Source of the DNA: CAYNYF01 sp964401385
GTDB taxonomy: Bacteria > Planctomycetota > Phycisphaerae > SM23-33
Length of the DNA stretch: 50,985 nucleotides
Reading direction: 5' to 3'
Assembly (NCBI GenBank): GCA_964401385.1
Contig: CAYNYF010000026.1
Span: forward strand, 1 to 50,985
The position numbers were made by a program, and so were the translations under genes. The notes under the pieces are model-generated. The model had not been told where the DNA came from and did no database searches. It saw only the letters and a list, made by a program, of their open reading frames with translations. Positions 41,591-50,774 of this stretch are shown piece after piece. Position 1 is the stretch's first letter, and each line of letters opens with the position of its first letter.

Positions 41591-42580
41591 TCAGCGAAGG
41601 CGCGACTCCGAACTCCACATGTCCGCGTTGGCTCCCAGCTTCTCCCGCAGCGGCTGGGAGATCTCATCCAGCCGTTCGGCCAGCTCCCGCGGCAGGGCCA
41701 AGTCGCCGGCGGCGGCGTTGCGCCGGATCTGCTCGCCGCTGCGGGCCCCGACCACCACGCTGGCAACGCCTTCCCGCCCCAGCAGCCAGGCCAGGGACAT
41801 CGCGGCCATGTCCAGGCCACCCTGGCGAGCGACCTCGGCGGCCTCGGCCACGACGGCGAAGGTCTCCTGCTCGGCTCCGGCTTGGCCGTGGCGGGCCTGC
41901 GGGCGGGAGCGGCTGAAATGTCGGGTCCGGGCGCGCGCTTGCGGCACGTCCTCCGGCGTGGAGAACTTGCCCGTCAGCAGCCCCTGCATCAGCGGGCTGT
42001 AGCAGGTCACCGCGACGTCGGCGGCCCGGCAGGCCGGCAGTACCTCCAGCTCGATCGCCCGGAACAGCAGGCTGTAAGCCAATTGGTCCGCCGCCGGCGT
42101 CGCCAGCGGCAGTATCTCCGAAAGGTCGGCCCGCCCGAAGTTGGAAACCGCCATGTGGCGGACCTTACCGGCGGCGATCAGATCCTCCATCGCGCGAACG
42201 GTTTCGGCCAGTGGCACCTCCCGGCTGGGCCAGTGGATGTAGTACACGTCCAGCCAGTCCGTGCCCAGGTTCTGCAAGCTGCGATCGCAGGCGGCGGCGA
42301 CGTCGCCGGCCGAGAGGTGGCTGCGGGAGACCTTGCTGGCGATGACGACCTTGTCGCGTCGCTGGCCCAGGGCCTCGCCGATGAGCTGCTCGCTGTAGCC
42401 GGCGCCGTAGCCTTCGGCCGTGTCGAAGAAGGTGATGCCGGCGTCCACGGCCGAACGGATCGTGTCGATGGCGTCCGCCTTGTCCTGCGGGCCCCACGTG
42501 GCGTCGCCCGCCATGGCCCAGCAGCCTAGACAGACGGTAGAGACCTGCAACTTTCCCTGTGCGATGGTTCGGTAGCGCAT
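41591..42580 (-). CDS. Aldo/keto reductase
   Basis: A 329-residue NADPH-dependent oxidoreductase. The catalytic tetrad Asp-Tyr-Lys-His appears as FFDTAEGYG (Asp, Tyr), VIASKVSR (Lys), and VYYIHWPSREVPL (His). The start MRYRTIAQGKLQVSTVCLGCWAM matches the family N-terminus, and the C-terminus has LLGREGVASVVVGARSGEQIRRN for cofactor binding. Closest type is the YghZ/Tas-like class. A short C-terminal tail is Ser/Arg rich. The upstream region also holds the tRNA-Val promoter on the opposite strand. Confidence 0.92.
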   Translation of the reverse strand: MRYRTIAQGKLQVSTVCLGCWAMAGDATWGPQDKADAIDTIRSAVDAGITFFDTAEGYGAGYSEQLIGEALGQRRDKVVIASKVSRSHLSAGDVAAACDRSLQNLGTDWLDVYYIHWPSREVPLAETVRAMEDLIAAGKVRHMAVSNFGRADLSEILPLATPAADQLAYSLLFRAIELEVLPACRAADVAVTCYSPLMQGLLTGKFSTPEDVPQARARTRHFSRSRPQARHGQAGAEQETFAVVAEAAEVARQGGLDMAAMSLAWLLGREGVASVVVGARSGEQIRRNAAAGDLALPRELAERLDEISQPLREKLGANADMWSSESRLR

Positions 42581-42635
42581 GCCGGTATCATCCCCGCCGC
42601 CCGCCGCCGCGTCAACGCCCTAGTCGGTGCCGCCC

Positions 42636-42664
42636 TTGGCAATCCGCGGCACCGCCGATATACT
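42636..42664 (+). promoter_or_regulatory. Sigma70-like promoter of tRNA-Val
   Basis: TTGGCA (42636-42641), a 17-nt spacer, and TATACT (42659-42664): five of six matches in each hexamer. The predicted start is near 42671, 41 nt before the mature tRNA. Confidence 0.7.
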
Positions 42665-42672
42665 CGATAAGG

Positions 42673-42702
42673 CTCCAAATCGCGATAAAGGGCGATTTGG
42701 AG
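42673..42702. repeat. Perfect inverted repeat in the pre-tRNA leader
   Basis: Arms CTCCAAATCGC and GCGATTTGGAG (11 bp, no mismatch) enclose GATAAAGG. It lies between the predicted transcription start and the mature tRNA-Val, so the 5' leader of the precursor would fold into a hairpin right before the acceptor stem. This could influence RNase P processing, or mark a small palindromic insertion. Confidence 0.75.
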
Positions 42703-42711
42703 AGTACTGAC

Positions 42712-42785
42712 GGGCGCGTAGCTCAGATGGCTAGAGCGCTTCCCTTACAAGGAAGAGGTCGTAGGTTCGAGACCTGCCGCGCCCA
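42712..42785 (+). tRNA. tRNA-Val (anticodon TAC)
   Basis: A 74-nt cloverleaf: acceptor GGGCGCG/CGCGCCC, D arm GCTC/GAGC, anticodon stem CTTCC/GGAAG, loop CTTACAA with anticodon TAC, T arm GTAGG/CCTGC with TTCGAGA, and A as discriminator. The 3' CCA is not encoded. The sequence follows the usual bacterial valine tRNA. It stands alone, with no other tRNA in the window. Confidence 0.97.
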
Positions 42786-42861
42786 GTAAGGCCAGCGAGA
42801 CGAGAATCGCCGCGCAAGGCGACCCGGCCAAGCCGGGGCGAAAAACGGGAAAGGTTCGGCC

Positions 42862-44157
42862 ATGAAACACCTCCGTCTTGTCGGGTTGGGACTCGGGCTT
42901 TTCCTTTGCGCCGTGGCGGCCCGGGCGGACGACCTGGATGAGCTGCTCAGGATCCTCAAGAGCGACGCCGCCGACAACGCCGATTATGCCGCCAAGATCC
43001 TCAAGGCCGCCGAGGATCTTCCCGAAAACCCGGAACTCCAGAGCAAACTCTACCAGAAGGCCTACGAGGTTGCCCTGACGCATCGGAAGGGCTACGCCAC
43101 GGCCATCCAGGCCGCGCGAATGCTGCTGAAGACGAAGCCCAAAGAGAGGAGCACGTGGCGGCGGAAGCTCCTGAGCGCGCACCAGCTGCGGTTCAGGAAA
43201 GCCCCCCCCAAGGAGCGGCAGCAGTTGGGGGAGGTGTATCTGGCCCAGCTCGTGATCGCCGCCGACGAGATCGTGCAGTCAGGGGAGGATGTTCCCACGG
43301 CCGTGAGGTACTACACGCAAGCGGCCGCGATCGCCCGCAACTACTGTAAGGCTCGCACCCCGGAGATCGCCTACAAGGGCAAGCGGGCCCGGCAGCGACA
43401 GTTGCTCAAGGTGCGGCTTGACGCCTACAAGAGCCGGCTGAAACGGAACCCCGGCGACGACGCAGCCCGGGCCGGCCTCATTCGCATCTACGTGGCCGAG
43501 TTCGACCAGGCGGCGGAGGCGCAGAAGCTGCTGACGGCCAACATGGAGAAGGATTGGGTCAAGTGCGTGCCCCTGGCCGTCAAAGATCCCGGCAAAGTCA
43601 ACAAGGACGAGTGCTTCGAGCTTGCCAACTGGTACAGAGAGCTGGTCGAAAAGGCCAGCGTCGTCGGCGAGCCGAAGATGCTGCGGCGGTCAAAGGCCTA
43701 CTATCAGCGCTTCCTGGCCAGCGAGAGTTCCGGCCTGAGGGCCACGACCGCGCGGCTGGCCCTGGTGAAGATAGAGAAGCAGCTCGAGGCAATCGCCGCG
43801 GCCACAAGTCCCAAAGCCGAAGGCGGCCCCACAACCAGGAAGGTCAAGGTCCCCGCCGGAAAGGACTGGACGCCGGTCGCCAGGGTGAGCAGGGGGGACG
43901 CGATCGAGATCGCGGCCGAGGGAAAGTGGTCGCCCAAGCGCGGAACCTCGGTGGACGCCGAAGGCAACCCTTACACCAGAAGGCATCACCTTCAAGGACG
44001 GTTTGGCGAGGACGCCCACCCGTTCCGGATCGGCGCAAAGCACCAGGTGACCGCCAGGATGGACTGCGTCCTGTACATGGGCATGAAGGACGACTGGTCG
44101 CACGGCGACAACAGCGGCTTTCTCACGGTAACGATCACCATCCAAAGGGAGAAATAA
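42862..44157 (+). CDS. Secreted TPR-like protein with C-terminal LecA/PA-IL-like domain
   Basis: A 431-residue exported protein; GGAAAGG precedes the ATG. Signal peptide LVGLGLGLFLCAVAARA. Residues 25-310 are mostly helical, TPR-like repeats. The last 110 residues form a LecA/PA-IL-like beta domain: GDAIEIAAEGKWSPKRG, then EDAHPFRIGAKHQ and VLYMGMKDDWSHGDNSGFLTVTI, a known C-terminal module of planctomycete secreted proteins thought to bind galactose-type sugars through calcium. It is a predicted periplasmic or surface sugar-binding protein. The gene is convergent with the arylsulfotransferase-like gene. Confidence 0.8.
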   Translation: MKHLRLVGLGLGLFLCAVAARADDLDELLRILKSDAADNADYAAKILKAAEDLPENPELQSKLYQKAYEVALTHRKGYATAIQAARMLLKTKPKERSTWRRKLLSAHQLRFRKAPPKERQQLGEVYLAQLVIAADEIVQSGEDVPTAVRYYTQAAAIARNYCKARTPEIAYKGKRARQRQLLKVRLDAYKSRLKRNPGDDAARAGLIRIYVAEFDQAAEAQKLLTANMEKDWVKCVPLAVKDPGKVNKDECFELANWYRELVEKASVVGEPKMLRRSKAYYQRFLASESSGLRATTARLALVKIEKQLEAIAAATSPKAEGGPTTRKVKVPAGKDWTPVARVSRGDAIEIAAEGKWSPKRGTSVDAEGNPYTRRHHLQGRFGEDAHPFRIGAKHQVTARMDCVLYMGMKDDWSHGDNSGFLTVTITIQREK

Positions 44158-44193
44158 GCCGCCCTTTCCGAGCTCGCGCGCTGCGGGCTAGCC

Positions 44194-45291
44194 TCAGCCG
44201 CCGCTCCTGCGGAGAAGAGGTTCAGCGTATTCGGGGGCGTACCGCGTGCAGCGATAGATCGACGGCGAGGCGTGCTCGCTGCGATACGGATTGACGAACT
44301 CCCAGACCACCTGCCCGTCGGGGGTCACCTCGAACAGGCGGCTTTTCCCGCCCTCGCAGATCAGTGTGTTTCCGTTCGGCAGCCGCTGGGCGCTGGAGAT
44401 GTACCGGCTGAGGAAGGACTCCCTGGGTGTGCCGGTGTAGGACCACTCGATCCGATCGGTCAGCGGGTTGTACTCGATCACCCGCGAGAAGCCGCGGAGC
44501 GTGCCGTTGTCGAAGATGAGGATGTTGCCGTTGGGGAGCATGTGGGGCTTGTGCTGGCCGTCGAGGACGCCCGGCCCCCAGGCCCAGACGATTCTGCCGG
44601 TCGGGCGCTCGATCACCCCGATCACGTCGTTGCTGCGGTAGGAGAAAATGATGTTGCCGGGCTTGAAGCGCGCCGCCCGGCCGGAGGACCGCTCCTTCTC
44701 GTACGTCGCGTTCGGCGGGATGACCTGAAGCGTGTTGTTGTGGGCCCAGTCGAAGGCGAACTCCCCCCGCGCCCGGTCCATCACCTGCCGCCAGCCCGCC
44801 GGAGTCAGCAGCTCCTCCAGCTCGCCCAGGTGCTCCTCGCCTCGCCACTGCCAGAGAAGCTCCCCGTCGCGCGCGATCTCGATGATGTAGGGCTGGCGCT
44901 TCTGAGCCGGCCCCAGCGCCGGCCAGAAGTTCTCGGTGATGGTGTGGATCAGCAGGTGCCCGTTTGCCAATGGCTGGAAGTCGTGGTCGATCCGGCAGCG
45001 GTACGACCAGACGACGTTGCTGTCCGGGTCCAGCTCGTACAGCCCGAAGGGGCCCCTGGCCACGTCCGAACGGTCGTGCGTGGGTTGAAGCAGATTGCCG
45101 TTGGGCAGGAGATGGCAGTACGACTGGAGGGTCGTCTCGACGTGCCATTCATGGACGGGCCGCCCTTCCATGTCGATCAGGTAGACCTTGCGCGGCGGCT
45201 CGCCCTCGACCTTGGGCCGGCCGAACGTCTTGCAGAACAGGGTATAGCCGTTCCAGGCCTTGCCCGCTTCGTATTTGGTGACGCCTTTCAT
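44194..45291 (-). CDS. Arylsulfotransferase-like beta-propeller (ASST family)
   Basis: A 365-residue propeller of the arylsulfotransferase family: repeated blades with LPNGNLLQPTHD, LANGHLLIHT, HKPHMLPNGNILIFDNGT and RLPNGNTLICEGGKSRLFEVT. Bacterial ASST transfers sulfate between phenols through a His; here the His in LQSYCHLLPNG or in HKPHM could play that role, but this is not established. No signal peptide is seen, whereas true ASST is periplasmic, so this may be a diverged relative. It follows the pmbA-like gene by 66 bp on the same strand. Confidence 0.78.
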   Translation of the reverse strand: MKGVTKYEAGKAWNGYTLFCKTFGRPKVEGEPPRKVYLIDMEGRPVHEWHVETTLQSYCHLLPNGNLLQPTHDRSDVARGPFGLYELDPDSNVVWSYRCRIDHDFQPLANGHLLIHTITENFWPALGPAQKRQPYIIEIARDGELLWQWRGEEHLGELEELLTPAGWRQVMDRARGEFAFDWAHNNTLQVIPPNATYEKERSSGRAARFKPGNIIFSYRSNDVIGVIERPTGRIVWAWGPGVLDGQHKPHMLPNGNILIFDNGTLRGFSRVIEYNPLTDRIEWSYTGTPRESFLSRYISSAQRLPNGNTLICEGGKSRLFEVTPDGQVVWEFVNPYRSEHASPSIYRCTRYAPEYAEPLLRRSGG

Positions 45292-45357
45292 CCTCTCGGC
45301 TCTCCGTTTTCCCGAGGTGCCCGGATAGAGCCGCGGCCGGGGGGCGCTCGGTCTCGG

Positions 45358-46680
45358 TCACTTCTGTTCGGCCGCGCTGACCTGAATGCCTTCCAGCACG
45401 GCGTACGGCATGCGCCGGACGGGGTCCTTGTCGCTGCTGAGGTGGACCTTGTCTTTCAACAGTTCGTAGACGTTGCCGGCCACCATGGTGTTTTTCACGC
45501 GGCCGACGATCTCGCCGTTCCGGATGCGATAGCCCAGGGCCACGTTGCTGGAGAAATCGCCGTTGATGATGTTGCTCTGGCCGAAGCCCATCAACTGCTT
45601 GATGTAGATGCCGTCGCCGATCGAGGCCAGCAGCTCTTCGCTGGGGCGCCGCCCCGGGGCCACGTCGATCGAGTGCGGCGAGCAGTTGTTGTGTCCGGTG
45701 GGCTCCGCGGCGGCCATCGCCGCCGAATCCAGGTCGTACAGGAAGGTCTTGAGCACGCCGCCGTCGACGATCGCCATCTTCCGCGTGGGGATGCCGTCGT
45801 CGCTGATCTGGCCCGCCCCATTGCAGTAGTCCAGGTGCGGGTCGTCGACGATGGTGAAGCACGGGTCGAGGATTCGCTCGCCCAGCCGGCCTCGGAGGGG
45901 CGAATCGCCCTTGGCGACGTACCGGCCGTTGATGCCCATCTGCGCCGGCGCCAGCAGCGTCGCCAGCATGTCCGGCGAAAGCAGCGCCGTCGCCGGGCCG
46001 GTCGGGGCCGGGGCGACCTGGCGGGCATTGCGGAGATCTTCCAGGATATGCTCGATGATCACGTCCGGGTCGTAGAACTCGTTGAGATCCTTCCAGCTCC
46101 GGCCGAAGTCGCTGAAGAGCATGTCGGTGCCCTCGGTGCGCTGCACCCAGGCGTCGAGCTGCCAGGCCGAGTGCTCCGCCCGGTGGCACACGCCGCCGCT
46201 GGTGACCAGCACGCCCTCGGACTCCTGCCGCCCGGCGCCGGCCTCTATGAACAGCTCGGGATCGTACTTCCGTATGGCGTCCACGATCTTCTGGGAGCTT
46301 TCGATCATGCTTTGCCGGGAGAGGGCGGCCGTTCTCTGAGAGTGCGTCTTCACCGGCGTCAGAGCCGCCGGCGGCGGGTAGGCGTCGAAGTGAACGGCGC
46401 TTCCGGCCTTGGCCAGCGACAGCGCCCGCTCGACCACCTCGTCCAGATCTTCCAGGCTGTTGCAGGAGCTCCTGCCCTCCCGCCCGTCGACGACCAGCTC
46501 GACGCTCACCGAGACTCTCTGCTCGGTGTCGGCCTTCTTCAGCCGGCCGTTCTCGAACAGACAGCCGATGCTCTGACTGTGGTGCAGGCTGAGCCTGCCC
46601 GCCGAGGCCCCTTTCTTCTGCGCCGTGGCCAGGGCCTTTTGCAGCAGGCCGGTCGCCTTCTTTGCCATTGGGTTTCGCAT
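45358..46680 (-). CDS. pmbA: PmbA/TldE-like metalloprotease subunit
   Basis: A 440-residue protein of the TldD/PmbA family. It lacks the HExxxH site, as expected of the PmbA (TldE) partner, and shows the family C-terminal pattern GRPSEELLASIGDGIYIKQLMGF and NGDFSSNVALGYRIRNGEIVGRVKNTMVAGNVYELL. The TldD/TldE heterodimer cleaves small unfolded peptides and matures some modified peptides. The start is the ATG at 46680 (AAGGAC 7 nt upstream); the open frame further upstream runs into tldD in another frame. 14 bp separate it from tldD. Confidence 0.9.
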   Translation of the reverse strand: MRNPMAKKATGLLQKALATAQKKGASAGRLSLHHSQSIGCLFENGRLKKADTEQRVSVSVELVVDGREGRSSCNSLEDLDEVVERALSLAKAGSAVHFDAYPPPAALTPVKTHSQRTAALSRQSMIESSQKIVDAIRKYDPELFIEAGAGRQESEGVLVTSGGVCHRAEHSAWQLDAWVQRTEGTDMLFSDFGRSWKDLNEFYDPDVIIEHILEDLRNARQVAPAPTGPATALLSPDMLATLLAPAQMGINGRYVAKGDSPLRGRLGERILDPCFTIVDDPHLDYCNGAGQISDDGIPTRKMAIVDGGVLKTFLYDLDSAAMAAAEPTGHNNCSPHSIDVAPGRRPSEELLASIGDGIYIKQLMGFGQSNIINGDFSSNVALGYRIRNGEIVGRVKNTMVAGNVYELLKDKVHLSSDKDPVRRMPYAVLEGIQVSAAEQK

Positions 46681-46694
46681 GTCGATGTCCTTGA

Positions 46695-48059
46695 CTACTT
46701 GCCGCCGATGACGACGTCGCGAATTCTCAGGTGGGGCGAGCCGAACGTCACCGGCAGGGGCGACTGCCCGCCCTTTCCGCAGCCGCCGGGCAACTGCATG
46801 ATTTGCAGGTCGTCGCCGAAGCCGTCGATCGCCCGCAGCGTCTCGAAGACGTTGCCGGTCAGGACCACGTCCCGGACAAGCTCGCCGACCTTCCCGCCGC
46901 GTATGCGGTAGCCGTAGCGGGCGGAAAAGGTGAACATTTCCATCATGGTCTCCCCGCCCATGGACCCGCATGCGTAGATGCCATCGTCCACGCCGGCGAG
47001 GAGTTCATCGAAGCTCAGATCGCCGTTCTCGATGTAGGTGTTGGTCATCCTGACGATGGGCTCGTAGGCCCGGCTGATCGCGCGGGCGTTTCCGGTGGGC
47101 CGTCCGCCCATCTTCGCGGCCGTCTCCAGCGAGTGCAGGTGCCCGACCAGCACGCCTTCCTTGACCAGGTAGGTCTTGCCCGTGGGCATGCCCTCGTCGT
47201 CGAAGGCCTGGGTGCCGATCATGCCGGGCATGGCGCCGTGGTCGATAATGTCGAGCTGCTTGCCGCCCATCTCCCGCCCGAGGTGCATGAGTTCGCGCAT
47301 CTTCGGGTTCTCGTACAGGTGGTCGGCCTCGCTGAGATGCCCGAAGGCCTCGTGGGCGAAGACGCCCGCCAGCTCCTGGTCCAGGACCACGGTGGTGCTG
47401 CCGCCCTGGCAGGCGGGGGCCTTCAGCAAGGCGGCGGCGCGGCGGGCGGTCTCGGCCACCCGCTGCTCGGCGCCGACCGCGGCGTCGTAGCTGACCGCCG
47501 AAGCCACGCCGTCGGTCGCCCGCTGCACCAGGGCGCCGTCACGGGCGACGGCGACGTAGTACAGCACCACCCTCGGCCGCTCCTCGCAGAAATAGCTGCC
47601 CCGGGAGGAGGCGAAGTGCACCGTCCGGAACGAATCCGCGTACCACACGTGGGAGGTCTCGATCGCCGGATCGGTGTGCAAGACGATGTCGTTGTAGCGG
47701 GTGACCAAGTCGAGCTTCTCGTCGAAGCTCACCCCGCGGAAGTCCCGAACCAGCTTGGCCGGACGCACCTCATCCACCACCGGCGTTTCCGCCAGTTGGG
47801 TCTTTTCCCTTCCGACCAGGGCGGCGCACTCGCACGCTTCGGCCACGCTGTGGGCGAGATCGTCCAGGCTGTCGAAGGTTGCCAGGCCCCATCCGCCCTT
47901 GGTGCAGGCGCGGACGATGCCGCCGCTGTGCTTGTGGGAGGAAACGTTCTCAATTTCCTCCCCCCAGTAGGCGATGGCCGAGGAATCGTCGCGCTCGAAG
48001 CGAATCTCCGTGTAGTCGGCCTTGCTCTTGCTCAATGCCTGGGAAAGCCGGTCTTTCAC
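46695..48059 (-). CDS. tldD: TldD metalloprotease subunit
   Basis: A 454-residue protein with the HExxxH zinc site HEAFGH (His236, Glu237, His241), followed by SEADHLYENP. The C-terminus has PGGCGKGGQSPLPVTFGSPHLRIRDVVIGG, the conserved CGKxGQ of TldD. With PmbA it forms the TldD/E protease. The start is GTG at 48059, chosen because AAAGGAG lies 6 nt upstream. The operon continues with pmbA and the ASST-like gene. Confidence 0.93.
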   Translation of the reverse strand: MKDRLSQALSKSKADYTEIRFERDDSSAIAYWGEEIENVSSHKHSGGIVRACTKGGWGLATFDSLDDLAHSVAEACECAALVGREKTQLAETPVVDEVRPAKLVRDFRGVSFDEKLDLVTRYNDIVLHTDPAIETSHVWYADSFRTVHFASSRGSYFCEERPRVVLYYVAVARDGALVQRATDGVASAVSYDAAVGAEQRVAETARRAAALLKAPACQGGSTTVVLDQELAGVFAHEAFGHLSEADHLYENPKMRELMHLGREMGGKQLDIIDHGAMPGMIGTQAFDDEGMPTGKTYLVKEGVLVGHLHSLETAAKMGGRPTGNARAISRAYEPIVRMTNTYIENGDLSFDELLAGVDDGIYACGSMGGETMMEMFTFSARYGYRIRGGKVGELVRDVVLTGNVFETLRAIDGFGDDLQIMQLPGGCGKGGQSPLPVTFGSPHLRIRDVVIGGK

Positions 48060-48169
48060 GCATATCTCCTTTTGCTCGGCCGACCGGGAGCTGCCCGTCA
48101 ACGGCCACGGCCGCCTACAATCATGCCAGTGAGAGGCGGCGCGTGCAAGGACGCTTGCCGGATGGACCT

Positions 48170-48194
48170 GCCTGCCTAGCGCAGGTAGGCAGGG
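48170..48194. repeat. Family B palindrome, long-spacer variant
   Basis: GCCTGCC-N11-GGCAGGG in the 237-bp divergent gap between tldD and the Gfo/Idh gene; the inner part CCTGCCTA...TAGGCAGG also pairs. It lies upstream of the Gfo/Idh gene start and is the only member right of 28 kb. Confidence 0.65.
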
Positions 48195-48296
48195 CGGCGG
48201 GCCGCCGAGGCGATAATCGGCCTTTCCCCCCGACCGGGAAAGCTGCTAACCTGATACGCAATTCCGCAGCCGCAGCGGACAGTCAAAGGAGAAGCC

Positions 48297-49550
48297 GTGA
48301 AGAAGCGTTTCATCATTGCCGGAACCGGCAACCGGGGTCTGGGCTGTTTCGCCAAGGGCCTGCTGTCCTGGCCGACGAAGGGCCTGCCGGAGTTTGCCGA
48401 GCGGGCCGAGCTGACCGCGCTGGTGGATACCAACCTCGCCCGCGGCCGGGCCTGCGCCAGGGAGCTGAAGCTGCCGGACCTGCCCGTCTGCCGCAGTGTG
48501 GCCGAGGCACAGAAGGCGGCCCCGGCCGAATGGTGCATCGTCACCACGCCCGACTTCACCCACCGGGACGTGGTCGTCCAGGCCCTCGAAAGCGGGCTGA
48601 ACGTGCTGGTGGACAAGCCCCTGGCCACCAGCGCCTGGGGGTGCGACCAGATCATCCAGGCCATGCAGCGCACCGGCCGGCAGGTCATCGTCGGCCACAA
48701 CGCCCGCTACGGCGCCTGGTCGCTGAAGGCCGCCCGCCTCGTGCGCGACGGGGCCATCGGAAAGGTGCTGCACGTGGACGCCGCGGAGGTCCTGGATTAC
48801 TCCCACGGCGGGGATTACTTCCACCGCTGGCACTCGGACTTCTCCCGCTCGGCCGGGCTGCTGACGCACAAGTGCTGCCACCAGTTCGACCTGCTCTGCT
48901 GGATCCTGGACGACGACCCGGTGGCGGTCTCGGCCTTCGGCGGGCGCAACTTCTACCGGGAAAGACCCGACCTGGACCACGGGACGCGATGCACCGAGTG
49001 CGCGATCGCCGGCGAGTGCCCGCACTTTTACGACATGGACAAATGGGACGGTGTTCACCGCCGCATCTACAAGGACGCCGAGGGCGAGGACGGCTACTTC
49101 CGCGACCTGTGCGTCTTCTCCGACCGGCACACCGTCAATGACCATGAGTCGGTCAACGTCACCTTCAGCAAGGGCGCCCTGGCGAGCTTCACGAACGTCA
49201 CCTTCGCCCCGCGGGAGTATTCCTACTTCTACTTCACCGGCACCCACGGCCGGCTGGAGATGCAGTCGCGCAAGCCGAACCTGCGGCTGTTCAGCCACGA
49301 CGGAAAGGTCGAGGAGTTTTCCGCCGAGCAGGGAACCGGCGAGGGCGGGCACGGTGGGGCCGACGTGAAGCTCATCGCCGACATCCTCGGCCTGCCGGGT
49401 TCGGACCCGCTCCAGCGGGCGCATCCGTCCGAGGCCAGGCGGGCGGTGCTGATTGCCGACCTGGCCAACCGGTCCATCGCCGGCGGCGGCCGGCCGGTCC
49501 GTGCCGACGAGGCCGGCAAAGACTTTCCGCCGGCCCCGCCGCAGACGTAG
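48297..49550 (+). CDS. Gfo/Idh/MocA family oxidoreductase
   Basis: A 417-residue NAD(P)-dependent sugar oxidoreductase. GTG start with AAAGGAG 5 nt upstream. The Rossmann motif is IIAGTGNRGLG, and the family EKP motif reads VDKPLATS. A middle segment contains several Cys and His (HKCCHQFD, TRCTECAIAGECPHFYDMD), including a possible four-Cys site, which is a planctomycete-type subfamily feature. It could oxidise or isomerise sugars or inositols; substrate not known. Convergent with the lipoprotein-like gene at 49578. Confidence 0.88.
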   Translation: MKKRFIIAGTGNRGLGCFAKGLLSWPTKGLPEFAERAELTALVDTNLARGRACARELKLPDLPVCRSVAEAQKAAPAEWCIVTTPDFTHRDVVVQALESGLNVLVDKPLATSAWGCDQIIQAMQRTGRQVIVGHNARYGAWSLKAARLVRDGAIGKVLHVDAAEVLDYSHGGDYFHRWHSDFSRSAGLLTHKCCHQFDLLCWILDDDPVAVSAFGGRNFYRERPDLDHGTRCTECAIAGECPHFYDMDKWDGVHRRIYKDAEGEDGYFRDLCVFSDRHTVNDHESVNVTFSKGALASFTNVTFAPREYSYFYFTGTHGRLEMQSRKPNLRLFSHDGKVEEFSAEQGTGEGGHGGADVKLIADILGLPGSDPLQRAHPSEARRAVLIADLANRSIAGGGRPVRADEAGKDFPPAPPQT

Positions 49551-49577
49551 AAGGCCGACCAGGAAGCGGGGACGCTG

Positions 49578-50774
49578 TCACCGGCCTGCCGAACGTGTCG
49601 CCGGCGGCGGGACCGCCGGGACGGAACGGGTCGAAGTGGTTCCCGGCCGGTCCGGCCTGAGCACCCGGGGCGCGGGCACGGGCTCCAGTGACAGGGCGTC
49701 GCCGAGGACCCGATCGGCCAGGTAGAGGGCGTGGAAGTTGCAGCCGGAGCAGTGCAGCTGCGACTGCCCCTTGGCCAGATCGTGCACGAGGAAGCGCCCG
49801 TCGAAGTAGGCGTCGGAGAAGACGTACTCCAGCAGCGCCAGGGCCCGGCGCCGCCACAGGCCGGCCGGCTCCAGCTCGGCCAGGTCCGCGTACGCGTGGA
49901 TCAAGGCCAGGTGCAGGGAAAGACAATCGGGGTACGGCCCGGCGAAGCGAATCGCCCCGCCTTGTTTGATGAGGCGCGGGCCTACGCTCGCGGCCGCGCG
50001 GGCGCGCTCGAGATCCTTCGGATCGCCGGACGCCTTGGCGACCCCGGCCCAGGCCATTGCCGTCAGAGTCCGAGCCCATTGGGGCGGCGCGTCCGTCCGC
50101 TTGGCCAGGAATCGCGCCCTGTCAATGTCGCCGCCGTTGACAGTCGGGTCGAGTCGGTAACAGTCGGCGAAGAACAGGGCCAAGGCCGTGTCGTGCACCA
50201 CGCCGCGGCGCCCCGCCCTCGCCCACTTCCAGATCATCGGACGCAGCACGTAAGAGACCGCCAGGTGGGCCGGCTGATCGCCACGCGTACCCGAGATCCA
50301 CAATGCTGGAATCCGCGGCAGCAGGCGGGCGAACGTCGGCGTCTCCGGCTTGAGCCCGTTGCGGACCGCCTGCCAGATCGTCCGGGCGCATGCAGCCGCC
50401 GCCTCCGAGGCCGTGGCCTCACCGATCCGCCAGATGTCCTGGCGCTTCCGCCGGCGGCCTGCCTCGTATCCGAACCGACTCGCCCAGACGCCCGTACACC
50501 CCGGGCCCATGTCGCGCTGCCAGCGGCCGTCGACCAGGGCGCAGTCGGACAGCAGGTTTTTCAGGATGAGGTTGGCGCGGCGGCTGATGTTCGGGGCCAG
50601 CGTGCGAACGGCCTGCTGGTCGCCGCCCAGCCCACAGCCGGGCTGTGAGGCCAGCGTCGCCAGCAGCCAGATAAGTGCGGGAAGGGCTCGTGCCCCGCCC
50701 AGCCCGCGGCTCCGCCCGCGCTCCAGGCAGCGCCGGCCGTCGATGCGGCTGTCGTCCAGGTCGATGGAGTGCAC
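49578..50774 (-). CDS. Predicted lipoprotein, alpha-helical, unknown
   Basis: A 398-residue protein, not recognised. The start is GTG at 50774 with GGGAG about 11 nt upstream; a longer frame to 50882 is possible. A hydrophobic run (ALIWLLATLASQPGC) followed by Cys suggests a lipoprotein. The body is alpha-helical with Trp and His (HDTALALFFADCYRLDP; DCLSLHLALIHAYADLAEL; FLVHDLAKGQSQLHCSGCNFH), an (alpha/alpha) toroid-like pattern seen in polysaccharide-processing enzymes. The C-terminal 40 residues are Pro/Thr/Arg rich. Confidence 0.65.
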   Translation of the reverse strand: MHSIDLDDSRIDGRRCLERGRSRGLGGARALPALIWLLATLASQPGCGLGGDQQAVRTLAPNISRRANLILKNLLSDCALVDGRWQRDMGPGCTGVWASRFGYEAGRRRKRQDIWRIGEATASEAAAACARTIWQAVRNGLKPETPTFARLLPRIPALWISGTRGDQPAHLAVSYVLRPMIWKWARAGRRGVVHDTALALFFADCYRLDPTVNGGDIDRARFLAKRTDAPPQWARTLTAMAWAGVAKASGDPKDLERARAAASVGPRLIKQGGAIRFAGPYPDCLSLHLALIHAYADLAELEPAGLWRRRALALLEYVFSDAYFDGRFLVHDLAKGQSQLHCSGCNFHALYLADRVLGDALSLEPVPAPRVLRPDRPGTTSTRSVPAVPPPATRSAGR

